Source of the DNA: Coprococcus_C hominis
GTDB lineage: Bacteria > Bacillota > Clostridia > Lachnospirales > Lachnospiraceae
Direction: 5' to 3' (one strand)
DNA: 64,000 nucleotides
NCBI RefSeq assembly: GCF_020687505.1
Contig: NZ_JAJEQT010000009.1
The notes under the pieces are model-generated. The model was not told the origin of the DNA, searched no databases, and saw only the letters and a list, made by a program, of their open reading frames with translations. The position numbers and the translations under genes are program-made. The number at the start of each line of letters is the position of its first letter. The stretch's first letter is position 1. Of this stretch, positions 18,943 through 28,016 are shown in pieces.

Positions 18943-20449
18943 GATGTTAAAACGTGTGACAGCCGTTGCGGCGGCAACTATGATGACATTTCTGGCGATG
19001 GTGCCGGGAACAAAGATCACACACGCACAGGGAAATGACGACGTGATCAAGCTGCGTGTCTGCAACTGGGAGGAATATATCGATCTTGGTGACTGGGACG
19101 AAGAAGAACGCATGGAGCTTGAAAATGGTGCGGAGATCTTCGGTGAGAATTCGATGGTCGATGATTTCACCGAGTGGTATTACGAGACGTACGGCAAGCG
19201 CGTGGAGGTTGAGTATTCGTGCTTCGGTACGAACGAGGATCTGTATAACCAGCTGACACTCGGCGATGTGTATGACCTTGTCTGTCCGTCTGATTATATG
19301 ATCATGAAGCTGATGGCAGAGAAGAAGCTGGTGCCGTTTTCAGAAGATTTTTATGATACGGACAATCCGGATAATTACTATGTGCGCGGGGTATCCGATT
19401 ATATTAAGGATACGTTTGATGAAAATGAGATCGGCGGTGAGTCGTGGAGTAAATATGCGGCAGGCTATATGTGGGGCGTCACCGGTGTTCTCTACAATCC
19501 GGAGAAGATGACAGAAGAGGAAGCATCTACCTGGGATGTGTTTCTAAATGACAAGTTTAAGCGCCAGGTTACAATCAAGGATAATGTCCGGGATTCTTAT
19601 TTTGCGGCACTTGGTTCTTACAGAAAAGACGAACTAATGGATGAATCGCTCCGCAATGCACCGGATTATCAGGAACGATTGATGCAGATCATGAATGATG
19701 TGGATTCCGATACGATTGAGAATGTGGAGGACATCCTGCAGGATATGCAGGGCAATGTTTATTCGTTTGAGACCGACAGCGGTAAAGCAGACATGATCAG
19801 CGGAAAGGTCGTTGCAAACTACCAGTGGTCCGGAGATGCTGTCTATGCGATGGATCAGGCAGAAGAGGATGATTTCTATCTGGATTTTGCGGTGCCGGAG
19901 GAGTCGACGAACTTGTGGTTTGACGGCTGGGTTATGCTGCAAAGCGGAATCGGACAGGATGCGGAAAAACAGCAGGCCGCTGAGGCATTTGTAAACTTTG
20001 TGTCTCGTCCGGATAATGCGGTGCGTAACATGTATTACATTGGTTATACATCGGTGATCAGTGGCGGTGACGATGATACAGTCTATGATTATCTGAAATG
20101 GAATTATGAGGCAGAGGATGATGAAGAGGATACAACAGAGTATCCGGTTGGTTTCTTCTTCTGTGGGGATGATTCCAATGAAGATTATATTATGACTGTG
20201 CCGGAAGAACAGACGCGCAGACAGTTGTTTGCACAGTATCCGACGCAGGAGGTACTGCAACGGAGTGCAGTCATGCAGTATTTTGATGATACGGCGAATA
20301 AGGAAATCAATCAGATGTGGATCAATGTCCGGTGTTATAATATTGAGGATGTGCCGGTACAGATATGGATTTTCGTTGGTGTGGCCATCGTACTTGTGAT
20401 TTATATTACCATACGTATCCGGATGAGTCATTACCGGGAAAAGAAATAG
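18932..20449 (+). CDS. potD: Polyamine-binding protein PotD with C-terminal membrane anchor
   Basis: This is the extracellular substrate-binding subunit. An N-terminal signal peptide (MRNKMLKRVTAVAAATMMTFLAMV, cleavage likely after HAQ) is followed by the PotD-like fold (LRVCNWEEYID, YDLVCPSDYMI, SGDAVYAMDQA, LWFDGWVMLQSG). No lipobox is present. Instead the last 30 residues form a transmembrane helix (QIWIFVGVAIVLVIYITIRI) with a basic tail, so the protein is anchored at its C-terminus. I use ATG 18932 (505 aa), eight bases after AAAAAGGAGG; it overlaps potC by 11 bases. A stretch of acidic residues (EAEDDEEDTTE) interrupts the usual sequence. Confidence 0.92.
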   Translation: MRNKMLKRVTAVAAATMMTFLAMVPGTKITHAQGNDDVIKLRVCNWEEYIDLGDWDEEERMELENGAEIFGENSMVDDFTEWYYETYGKRVEVEYSCFGTNEDLYNQLTLGDVYDLVCPSDYMIMKLMAEKKLVPFSEDFYDTDNPDNYYVRGVSDYIKDTFDENEIGGESWSKYAAGYMWGVTGVLYNPEKMTEEEASTWDVFLNDKFKRQVTIKDNVRDSYFAALGSYRKDELMDESLRNAPDYQERLMQIMNDVDSDTIENVEDILQDMQGNVYSFETDSGKADMISGKVVANYQWSGDAVYAMDQAEEDDFYLDFAVPEESTNLWFDGWVMLQSGIGQDAEKQQAAEAFVNFVSRPDNAVRNMYYIGYTSVISGGDDDTVYDYLKWNYEAEDDEEDTTEYPVGFFFCGDDSNEDYIMTVPEEQTRRQLFAQYPTQEVLQRSAVMQYFDDTANKEINQMWINVRCYNIEDVPVQIWIFVGVAIVLVIYITIRIRMSHYREKK

Positions 20450-20463
20450 AGAGATAACAAAAA

Positions 20464-21201
20464 ATGCGTGAGGAAATACAGGTAACGGGTATAATTTTAT
20501 ATGCAACACTTGTGAAGGAGTACGATAAACGGTTGGTCATACTGACCAAGGAACGCGGAAAGATCACAGTGTTTGCAAATGGTGCCAGAAAGGCGGTAAG
20601 CCAGCTCCGGGCGGCGAGCCAGAGCTTCGTGATGGGTACTTTTACCGTATTTCCGGGAAGAGATTCCTATACGTTAGTCAAAGCGGAGGTCCGGGAATAT
20701 TTTTCCGGACTTCCTTTGGATATGGAGAAGTTGTGCTATGCATCGTATGTGTGTGAATTTATGTCATATTATACGAGAGAGGGCTGCTATTGTGTGAATG
20801 AGCTCAATCTGCTCTATGTGACACTCAAGGCACTTGAACAGGGAACCGTGGACAATCAGCTGATCCGATATGCGTTCGAAGTACGGCTGATGGATATCGA
20901 AGGACAGGGGATTCATGCATATACATGCGTACGCTGCAATAAGAAGGAACTGAAATATTTCAATGCGAAGACAGGCGGGCTTCTGTGTGAGGCATGCGGA
21001 AAAGAGCTGAAGCTTACACGGACGGTATCCGAGACCCTTATTTATACTCTGCAATATATCCAGTCGGCAGATCTTACGAAGCTGTATGCGTTTCAGTTAA
21101 GTGAAGAGGCGATGGCAGAATTAAAGTACGTGGCAGACCGTTTTCGGGAAGCGTATGTTGACCGCGAATTCAAATCACTGGAAATACTATCATCCCTGTA
21201 A
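20464..21201 (+). CDS. recO: DNA repair protein RecO
   Basis: RecO loads RecA on SSB-coated DNA together with RecR. The N-terminal OB fold (TGIILYATLVKEYDKRLVILTKERGKITVFANGARK region) and the C-terminal zinc finger, C-x2-C (CVRC) and C-x2-C (CEAC) about 20 residues apart, are seen. 245 aa is normal. It starts 14 bases after potD and may be transcribed with it. Confidence 0.95.
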   Translation: MREEIQVTGIILYATLVKEYDKRLVILTKERGKITVFANGARKAVSQLRAASQSFVMGTFTVFPGRDSYTLVKAEVREYFSGLPLDMEKLCYASYVCEFMSYYTREGCYCVNELNLLYVTLKALEQGTVDNQLIRYAFEVRLMDIEGQGIHAYTCVRCNKKELKYFNAKTGGLLCEACGKELKLTRTVSETLIYTLQYIQSADLTKLYAFQLSEEAMAELKYVADRFREAYVDREFKSLEILSSL

Positions 21202-21370
21202 AAGCCCGACGCATAAAAATGCATGGTGTATGATGAATTTCAAAAATATGGTTGCAATCTGAACCATTAGCCTGTAAAATGTTGTATGTTTCATATGGTG
21301 AAGAAAGTCACACCGAAAAATAATAAGAATCCGCACACTCCGGTGCGAGAGGAAGGAAGGTTTACAAAAT

Positions 21371-22768
21371 ATGGAAAAGACTTTAGACAAAATCGTAGCA
21401 CTTGCAAAGAACAGAGGATTTGTATATCCGGGTTCTGAAATCTATGGCGGACTTGCCAATACATGGGATTACGGAAACCTTGGAGTTGAGCTCAAAAACA
21501 ATGTGAAGAAGGCATGGTGGAAGAAGTTCATTCAGGAGAATCCTTACAACGTAGGTGTGGATTGTGCCATTCTTATGAATCCACAGACATGGGTGGCATC
21601 CGGTCACCTGGGTGGATTTGCAGATCCTCTGATGGACTGTAAAGAGTGTCACGAGCGTTTTCGTGCAGATAAATTGATTGAAGATTATATGACTGACAAC
21701 GGAATCGAGATCGAGGGTTCCATTGACGGCTGGACAAATGAGCAGATGGAACAGTATGTGGAAGAGAAGCATATCTGCTGTCCAAGCTGCGGCAAGCATA
21801 ACTTTACCGGTATCCGTCAGTTTAACCTGATGTTCAAGACATTCCAGGGTGTAACCGAGGATGCAAAGAATACAGTTTACTTAAGACCGGAGACCGCACA
21901 GGGTATCTTTGTAAACTTCAAGAATGTACAGCGTACATCCCGTAAGAAGATTCCTTTTGGTATCGGTCAGATCGGAAAGTCCTTCCGTAACGAGATCACA
22001 CCGGGTAACTTCACATTCCGTACAAGAGAGTTTGAGCAGATGGAGCTGGAGTTCTTCTGCGAGCCTGGTACAGATATGGAATGGTTCCGTTACTGGAGAG
22101 AATTCTGTATTAACTGGCTGAAGGATCTTGGCATCAAGGATGATGAGATGCGTGCACGTGACCATTCTCCGGAGGAGCTTTGCTTCTACAGCAAGGGTAC
22201 AACGGATATTGAGTTCCTGTTCCCATTTGGCTGGGGCGAGCTGTGGGGAATTGCAGACCGTACCGATTACGATCTGAAACAGCATCAGAATACATCCGGT
22301 GAGCCAATGGAATATTTCGATGATGAGAAGAAGGAAAAGTATATTCCATATGTTGTTGAGCCATCATTAGGTGCAGACCGTGTGACACTTGCATTCCTCT
22401 GTGCCGCTTATGACGAGGAGAATATCGGAACCGAGGAGAAGCCGGATATGAGAACCGTACTTCATTTCCATCCGGCATTAGCACCGGTTAAGATCGGTGT
22501 GCTTCCGCTTTCTAAGAAGCTGAACGAAGGTGCAGAGAAGATCTATGCAGAGCTTGCAAAGACATATAACTGTGAGTTCGATGACAGAGGAAACATCGGT
22601 AAGCGTTACAGAAGACAGGATGAGATTGGTACTCCGTTCTGTGTGACTTATGATTTTGAGTCTGAGACAGACGGCGCTGTAACTGTCCGTGATCGTGATA
22701 CGATGGAGCAGGAGCGTGTGAAGATCGAAGATCTGAAGGCTTACTTCGAGAAGAAATTTGAATACTAA
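21371..22768 (+). CDS. glyS: Glycine-tRNA ligase, single-chain eukaryotic/archaeal type
   Basis: It charges tRNA-Gly. The alpha-2 class II form is shown by YPGSEIYGGLANTWDYG, the motif 2 segment GKSFRNEITP, ETAQGIFVNFKN and the motif 3 region GADRVTLAFL. The C-terminal anticodon-binding domain follows (PVKIGVLPLSKK). 465 aa fits this class, not the alpha-beta GlyQ/GlyS of many bacteria. The 169-base leader from 21202 to 21370 shows no T-box specifier or AGGGTGG box that I can recognise. Confidence 0.97.
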   Translation: MEKTLDKIVALAKNRGFVYPGSEIYGGLANTWDYGNLGVELKNNVKKAWWKKFIQENPYNVGVDCAILMNPQTWVASGHLGGFADPLMDCKECHERFRADKLIEDYMTDNGIEIEGSIDGWTNEQMEQYVEEKHICCPSCGKHNFTGIRQFNLMFKTFQGVTEDAKNTVYLRPETAQGIFVNFKNVQRTSRKKIPFGIGQIGKSFRNEITPGNFTFRTREFEQMELEFFCEPGTDMEWFRYWREFCINWLKDLGIKDDEMRARDHSPEELCFYSKGTTDIEFLFPFGWGELWGIADRTDYDLKQHQNTSGEPMEYFDDEKKEKYIPYVVEPSLGADRVTLAFLCAAYDEENIGTEEKPDMRTVLHFHPALAPVKIGVLPLSKKLNEGAEKIYAELAKTYNCEFDDRGNIGKRYRRQDEIGTPFCVTYDFESETDGAVTVRDRDTMEQERVKIEDLKAYFEKKFEY

Positions 22769-22784
22769 AAGAAGATAAGAGACA

Positions 22785-22813
22785 GGGATGCTTGTCGGCA
22801 TCCCTTTTCTTTT
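22785..22813 (+). terminator. Rho-independent terminator after glyS
   Basis: GGGATGC, loop TTGTCG, GCATCCC, then TTTTCTTTT. Confidence 0.92.
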
Positions 22814-22924
22814 AATCAGATTACTTTAATACAGTAAAGCGTTACGCAATAACGCAATGGAGAAACGAAGGGATAAATCGAGCGGGATTTACAATCACCA
22901 GACAGAAGAAAAAGGAGAGAGAAA

Positions 22925-24421
22925 ATGGCGATTAAAATTATCATGTTAGTAATATTTTTTGGAGTGATGATCGGTGTCGGCGTCTACTGCCGGAAGCATG
23001 CGACCGATGTCAATGGATTTGTATTAGGTGGAAGAAATGTTGGACCATGGCTGACTGCATTTGCATACGGAACTTCATACTTTTCGGCGGTTATCTTCAT
23101 CGGATATGCTGGACAGTTCGGATGGAAGTTCGGTCTTGCTTCCACATGGATCGGTCTTGGAAATGCATTTATCGGTTCCCTGCTTGCATGGAATGTACTT
23201 GGCAGACGGACGAGAACAATGAGCCAGCATTTAGAGAGTAAGACAATGCCGGAATTCTTCGGTGTCCGGTTTGATTCGAAGATGCTTAAGATCTTAGCAT
23301 CCTTGATTGTATTTGTATTCCTGATTCCGTATACAGCATCGCTTTATAACGGACTTTCAAGATTGTTTGGGATGGCGTTTCATCTGGATTATACGGTCTG
23401 CATCGTCGTGATGGCAGTGCTTACCGGAATCTATGTGATCGCAGGCGGTTACATGGCAACAGCCATCAATGATTTTATTCAGGGATGTATCATGATCATC
23501 GGAATCATCGCGGTCATTGCATCAGTATTAAAATCAAATGGTGGATTCATGCAGGCAATCGATGCATTGGCACGAGTAGAGGACGCGCAGGCAACATCCA
23601 CACCGGGTGCATTTGCATCGTTCTTCGGACCGGATCCTTTTGGACTTCTGTGTGTTGTGATCCTGACATCACTTGGCACATGGGGACTTCCTCAGATGGT
23701 ACAGAAGTTCTATGCGATCAAGGATGAGAAGTCAATCGGAAAAGGAACCTTAATATCCACAATCTTCGCAATCATTGTAGCTGGTGGCTGTTATTTCCTC
23801 GGTGGTTTCGGCAGACTGTATGATATCGACATCGCGGCACAGGGCTATGATGCGATTATCCCGGCGATGATCGAGAAGCTGTCTCCGTTTTTGATCGCGG
23901 TTGTTGTAATCCTGGTACTTTCTGCATCCATGTCGACATTATCGTCACTGGTGCTCGCATCTTCTTCGACACTGACGCTGGATATGATCCGTGGCACGAT
24001 CGTGAAGGAGATGACAGAGAAGAAACAGGTATTTATCATGCGTATCTTCATCGTTGTATTTATCGCAATCTCCGCAGTGATCGCGGTTGTACAGTATAAG
24101 AGCGGCGTGACATTTATCGCACAGCTTATGGGTATTTCATGGGGCGCGCTTGCAGGCGCATTCCTTGCACCATTTATCTACAGCCTGTACTGGAAGGGCG
24201 TGACGAAGGCCGCCGTGCTTGTGAACTTCCTGTTCGGCAGTGGCATCATGGTAGCGAATATGCTTGCAAGAGCATCATTCCCAACCGTGTTGCAGTCGCC
24301 GATCAACTGTGGTGCATTTGCAATGCTTGCCGGACTTATCATCGTTCCGGTTGTGAGCCTTATCACACCAAAGCTTTCCGATGAGAAGAAACAGGCGGTA
24401 TTTTCCTGCTATGAAAAATAA
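22925..24421 (+). CDS. Sodium:solute symporter (SSS family)
   Basis: This is a sodium-coupled transporter with about 13 hydrophobic helices in 498 aa. Features of the SSS (SLC5-like) family include GVYCRKHATDVNGFVLGGRNVGPWLTA near the start, FSAVIFIGYAGQFGWKFG in the core, AGGYMATAINDFIQG and SASMSTLSSLVLASSS. The substrate cannot be fixed from sequence; proline, pantothenate or other organic acids are possible. The leader has a small hairpin, GCGTTA / TAACGC at 22839-22855. RBS is AAAGGAGAG. Confidence 0.9.
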   Translation: MAIKIIMLVIFFGVMIGVGVYCRKHATDVNGFVLGGRNVGPWLTAFAYGTSYFSAVIFIGYAGQFGWKFGLASTWIGLGNAFIGSLLAWNVLGRRTRTMSQHLESKTMPEFFGVRFDSKMLKILASLIVFVFLIPYTASLYNGLSRLFGMAFHLDYTVCIVVMAVLTGIYVIAGGYMATAINDFIQGCIMIIGIIAVIASVLKSNGGFMQAIDALARVEDAQATSTPGAFASFFGPDPFGLLCVVILTSLGTWGLPQMVQKFYAIKDEKSIGKGTLISTIFAIIVAGGCYFLGGFGRLYDIDIAAQGYDAIIPAMIEKLSPFLIAVVVILVLSASMSTLSSLVLASSSTLTLDMIRGTIVKEMTEKKQVFIMRIFIVVFIAISAVIAVVQYKSGVTFIAQLMGISWGALAGAFLAPFIYSLYWKGVTKAAVLVNFLFGSGIMVANMLARASFPTVLQSPINCGAFAMLAGLIIVPVVSLITPKLSDEKKQAVFSCYEK

Positions 24422-24484
24422 GTTCTAAACAGAGGATTTGCGCATAGGCTATATAGAAACCAAGTTGTACGAGAGGACGGCAAC

Positions 24485-24955
24485 ATGAGAACACGACAAA
24501 CGGCGCTTCGCATGATCGTACTTTCATTTTTACTTGTGGGATGCATGTGTATCTTCGCGGCCTGTGCAAAATCAGAGAAGAAGGCTTCGGCTGCGGGGGT
24601 ATACCATCTGTATTCCATGGAGTCGGACGGGGACAGCTATTCTCACGACGATATCGTGTCATATGGGCTGGATTCCATGGCACTTACGTTGTATGCGGAT
24701 GGCACGGCAAGCCTTGGCTTCGGGGAGGAGACAGAGCAGTTTCAATGGAAGGAAGGCATGCTTTATTCGGATGATGAGGAAATTGCTTTTACCGTGGAAA
24801 ATGGAATGCTCACCGTATCAATGGATACAGAAAGCATGGTTTTCGAGAGGGTGAAAGATGCACCGGAGAAGATGGAAGTCCAGAACCCGGAAGAAACAAC
24901 CGGCACCCCGACAGACGATACGGAAGTGTCCGGAACAGATTTGCCGCAGCAGTAG
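24485..24955 (+). CDS. Small lipoprotein of unknown function
   Basis: This 156-aa protein has a lipoprotein signal peptide: basic MRTRQTALR, a hydrophobic core and the lipobox IFAAC with the modified Cys near residue 27. The mature part has two repeats of beta-type sequence (LTLYADGTASLGFGEE, FTVENGMLTVSMD), a pattern common in small secreted Lachnospiraceae lipoproteins, and a Thr/Glu-rich C-terminal tail. It lies between the symporter gene and a terminator. I do not recognise a specific function. Confidence 0.75.
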   Translation: MRTRQTALRMIVLSFLLVGCMCIFAACAKSEKKASAAGVYHLYSMESDGDSYSHDDIVSYGLDSMALTLYADGTASLGFGEETEQFQWKEGMLYSDDEEIAFTVENGMLTVSMDTESMVFERVKDAPEKMEVQNPEETTGTPTDDTEVSGTDLPQQ

Positions 24956-24987
24956 ATATGAGCAGCCCGGACTGAAAAGAAAATAAA

Positions 24988-25044
24988 AAAGGCAGTTGAT
25001 TTCCGCGTAAAATACGTCCGGAAAACCAATTGCCTTTCTTTTTA
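24988..25044 (+). terminator. Terminator after the lipoprotein gene
   Basis: AAAGGCAgTTG...TTTCCG pairs with CGGAAAACCAATTGCCTTT, followed by CTTTTT. The stem is long and imperfect. Confidence 0.75.
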
Positions 25045-25188
25045 TGTTTTTTTATGGCGATTTTACTAAATATTTATAAAAATGCCTTTATCAATTGTGA
25101 AAATTATGTTATAATTTCTTGCAGTGTGATGGGGACGTGCCATAGTCTGCTATCGCAGAAATTTGATTACTTAGGAGGTATATGACAA

Positions 25189-27825
25189 ATGGCAAACAAG
25201 TGGGTTTATATGTTTAGCGAAGGCGACATGACCATGCGTAATCTTCTTGGTGGTAAGGGTGCCAACCTTGCAGAGATGACAACAATTGGTCTTCCGGTAC
25301 CACAGGGATTCACAATTACAACAGAAGCTTGTACACAGTACTATGAGGATGGTCGTAAGATTAATGATGAGATCATGGCTCAGGCTATGGAAGGTGTTAA
25401 GAAGATGGAGGAGATCAACGGCAAGAAGTTTGGCGATCTCAAGAATCCATTGCTTGTTTCTGTACGTTCAGGTGCCAGAGCTTCTATGCCTGGTATGATG
25501 GATACAATCTTGAACCTCGGTTTGAACGACGAGGTAGTTGCAGCTATGATCGCTGGTAACCCAGATCCAGCATTTGAGCGTTTCGTATATGATTCTTACA
25601 GACGTTTCATCCAGATGTTCTCAGACGTTGTTATGGAAGTTGGTAAGAAGTACTTCGAGCAGCTGATCGACAAGATGAAGGAAGAGAAGGGTGTTAAGTT
25701 CGACGTTGAGCTTACAGCAGCAGATCTTAAGACTCTTGCAGAGCAGTTCAAGGCTGAGTACAAGAATCAGCTTGGTACAGACTTCCCTTCAGATCCTGTA
25801 GAGCAGTTGAAGCTTGCTATCGAGGCAGTATTCCGTTCATGGGATAACCCTCGTGCAAACGTATACAGAAGAGATAACGATATCCCTTATTCATGGGGTA
25901 CAGCCGTTAACGTAATGCCTATGGTATTCGGTAACCTGAACAACGAGTCTGGTACAGGTGTTGCATTTACTCGTGACCCTGCAACAGGTGAGAAGAAGCT
26001 TATGGGTGAGTTCCTTATCAACGCACAGGGCGAGGACGTAGTTGCCGGTGTTCGTACACCAATGCCAATCGCTCAGATGGAGCAGGAATTCCCAGAAGCA
26101 TATGCAGAGTTCATTCAGGTATGTGAGACACTTGAGAATCACTACCATGATATGCAGGATATGGAGTTCACAGTTGAGAATAAGAAGCTTTACATGCTTC
26201 AGTGTAGAAATGGTAAGAGAACAGCTCAGGCAGCTCTTCAGATCGCTTGTGACCTTGTAGATGAGGGACATAAGACAGAGGAAGAAGCAGTTGCTATGAT
26301 CGATCCTCGTAACCTTGATACACTTCTTCACCCACAGTTTGATGCAGCAGCTCTTAAGGCAGCTACACCTATGGGTAAGGGTCTTGGTGCTTCTCCTGGT
26401 GCTGCATGTGGTAAGGTTGTATTTACAGCTGACGATGCAGAGGCATGGGCAGCAAGAGGCGAGAAGGTAGTTCTTGTTCGTCTTGAGACATCTCCAGAAG
26501 ATATCACAGGTATGAAGTCTGCTCAGGGTATCCTGACAGTTCGTGGTGGTATGACATCTCACGCAGCCGTAGTTGCTCGTGGTATGGGTACATGTTGTGT
26601 ATCTGGTTGTGGCGACATCATCATGGATGAGGAAAACAAGCAGTTCACACTTGCAGGTAAGACATTTAAGGAAGGTGACTTCATTTCAATCGATGGTACA
26701 ACAGGTAACATCTATGATGGAGTTATCAAGACAGTTGATGCTTCTATCGCTGGTACATTCGGTAGAGTTATGGCATGGGCTGATAAGTATAGAACATTGA
26801 AGGTTAGAACAAATGCTGATACACCGGCAGATGCTAAGAAGGCTCGTGAGCTTGGTGCAGAAGGTATCGGTCTTTGCCGTACAGAGCATATGTTCTTCGA
26901 TCCAGAGAGAATCGCAGCATTCCGTGAGATGATCTGCTCTGATACAGTAGAAGAGAGAGAAGAAGCTCTGGACAAGATCCTTCCATATCAGCAGAATGAC
27001 TTCAAGGCACTCTATGAGGCACTTGAAGGAAATCCTGTTACAATCAGATTCTTGGATCCACCTCTTCATGAGTTCGTTCCTACAGAGGATGCTGATATCG
27101 AGAAGCTTGCTAAGGCTAAGAATAAGACAGTTGATGAGATCAAGGCTCTTTGCAACTCACTTCATGAGTTCAACCCTATGATGGGTCACAGAGGATGCCG
27201 TCTTGCTGTTACTTATCCGGAAATCGCTAAGATGCAGACAAAGGCAGTTATCCGTGCAGCTATCGAAGTTCAGAAGGCACATCCGGATTGGAATGTTGAG
27301 CCAGAGATCATGATCCCACTTGTATGTGAGGTTAAGGAACTTAAGTATGTTAAGAAGACAGTTGTTGAGACTGCTGATGCTGAGATCGCTGCTGCAGGCG
27401 TAGACCTGAAGTACGAAGTTGGTACAATGATCGAGATTCCTAGAGCTGCTCTTACAGCTGATGACATCGCTAAGGAAGCTGACTTCTTCTGCTTCGGTAC
27501 AAACGATCTGACTCAGATGACATTTGGTTTCTCAAGAGATGATGCTGGTAAGTTCCTCAATGCTTACTATGATGCTAAGATCTTCGAGAACGATCCATTT
27601 GCTAAGCTTGACCAGACAGGTGTTGGTAAGCTCATGGATATGGCAGTTAAGCTTGGTAAGCCAGTAAATCCAAAGCTTCATATCGGTATCTGTGGTGAGC
27701 ACGGTGGAGATCCTTCATCTGTTGAGTTCTGCCACAAGATTGGTCTTGATTATGTATCATGTTCACCATTCCGTGTACCTATCGCTAGACTTGCTGCTGC
27801 TCAGGCTGCAATCGCTAATAAGTAG
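25189..27825 (+). CDS. ppdK: Pyruvate, phosphate dikinase
   Basis: It interconverts pyruvate, ATP and phosphate with PEP, AMP and PPi; in anaerobic Clostridia it commonly works at the PEP/pyruvate node of glycolysis. Visible parts are the ATP-grasp domain (GGKGANLAEMT, VRSGARASMPGMMDTILN), the central phospho-His segment GGMTSHAAVVARGMG and the C-terminal PEP/pyruvate barrel (GLCRTEHMFF, GTNDLTQMTFGFSRDDA, GICGEHGGDPSS). 878 aa is standard. Codon use is strongly biased to T-ending codons (GGT, GTT, CGT, GCT), unlike the neighbours, which suggests very high expression. A TATAAT box lies at 25110-25115, but I see no good -35. RBS is TTAGGAGG. Confidence 0.98.
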   Translation: MANKWVYMFSEGDMTMRNLLGGKGANLAEMTTIGLPVPQGFTITTEACTQYYEDGRKINDEIMAQAMEGVKKMEEINGKKFGDLKNPLLVSVRSGARASMPGMMDTILNLGLNDEVVAAMIAGNPDPAFERFVYDSYRRFIQMFSDVVMEVGKKYFEQLIDKMKEEKGVKFDVELTAADLKTLAEQFKAEYKNQLGTDFPSDPVEQLKLAIEAVFRSWDNPRANVYRRDNDIPYSWGTAVNVMPMVFGNLNNESGTGVAFTRDPATGEKKLMGEFLINAQGEDVVAGVRTPMPIAQMEQEFPEAYAEFIQVCETLENHYHDMQDMEFTVENKKLYMLQCRNGKRTAQAALQIACDLVDEGHKTEEEAVAMIDPRNLDTLLHPQFDAAALKAATPMGKGLGASPGAACGKVVFTADDAEAWAARGEKVVLVRLETSPEDITGMKSAQGILTVRGGMTSHAAVVARGMGTCCVSGCGDIIMDEENKQFTLAGKTFKEGDFISIDGTTGNIYDGVIKTVDASIAGTFGRVMAWADKYRTLKVRTNADTPADAKKARELGAEGIGLCRTEHMFFDPERIAAFREMICSDTVEEREEALDKILPYQQNDFKALYEALEGNPVTIRFLDPPLHEFVPTEDADIEKLAKAKNKTVDEIKALCNSLHEFNPMMGHRGCRLAVTYPEIAKMQTKAVIRAAIEVQKAHPDWNVEPEIMIPLVCEVKELKYVKKTVVETADAEIAAAGVDLKYEVGTMIEIPRAALTADDIAKEADFFCFGTNDLTQMTFGFSRDDAGKFLNAYYDAKIFENDPFAKLDQTGVGKLMDMAVKLGKPVNPKLHIGICGEHGGDPSSVEFCHKIGLDYVSCSPFRVPIARLAAAQAAIANK

Positions 27826-27872
27826 GATACACCACATATGGTAGATATTTTGATTTCGTAATCAAATAAAGG

Positions 27873-27908
27873 AATCCCCTATACTTCATAATGGAGTGTA
27901 GGGGATTT
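27873..27908 (+). terminator. Terminator after ppdK
   Basis: AATCCCCTATAC pairs with GTGTAGGGGATT around loop TTCATAATGGA, followed by TTTTTTT. Confidence 0.9.
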
Positions 27909-28016
27909 TTTTGCTTGACTCCATTTTGTGAATGACAAGTATATGTATTTTGTGTATACTTGATATGGTTACAAAAATTGAAATAAAGTAAAAGAACGAA
28001 AACAGGGGGGAGTATA

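Noticed and set aside
19634..20509. 291-aa minus-strand ORF opposite potD
   Set aside because: It is antisense to a clear potD gene, rich in His/Ile/Arg as expected for a shadow frame, and has no RBS.
21202..21370. T-box leader of glyS
   Set aside because: No AGGGTGG-type antiterminator box and no terminator hairpin; the gene also follows recO directly.
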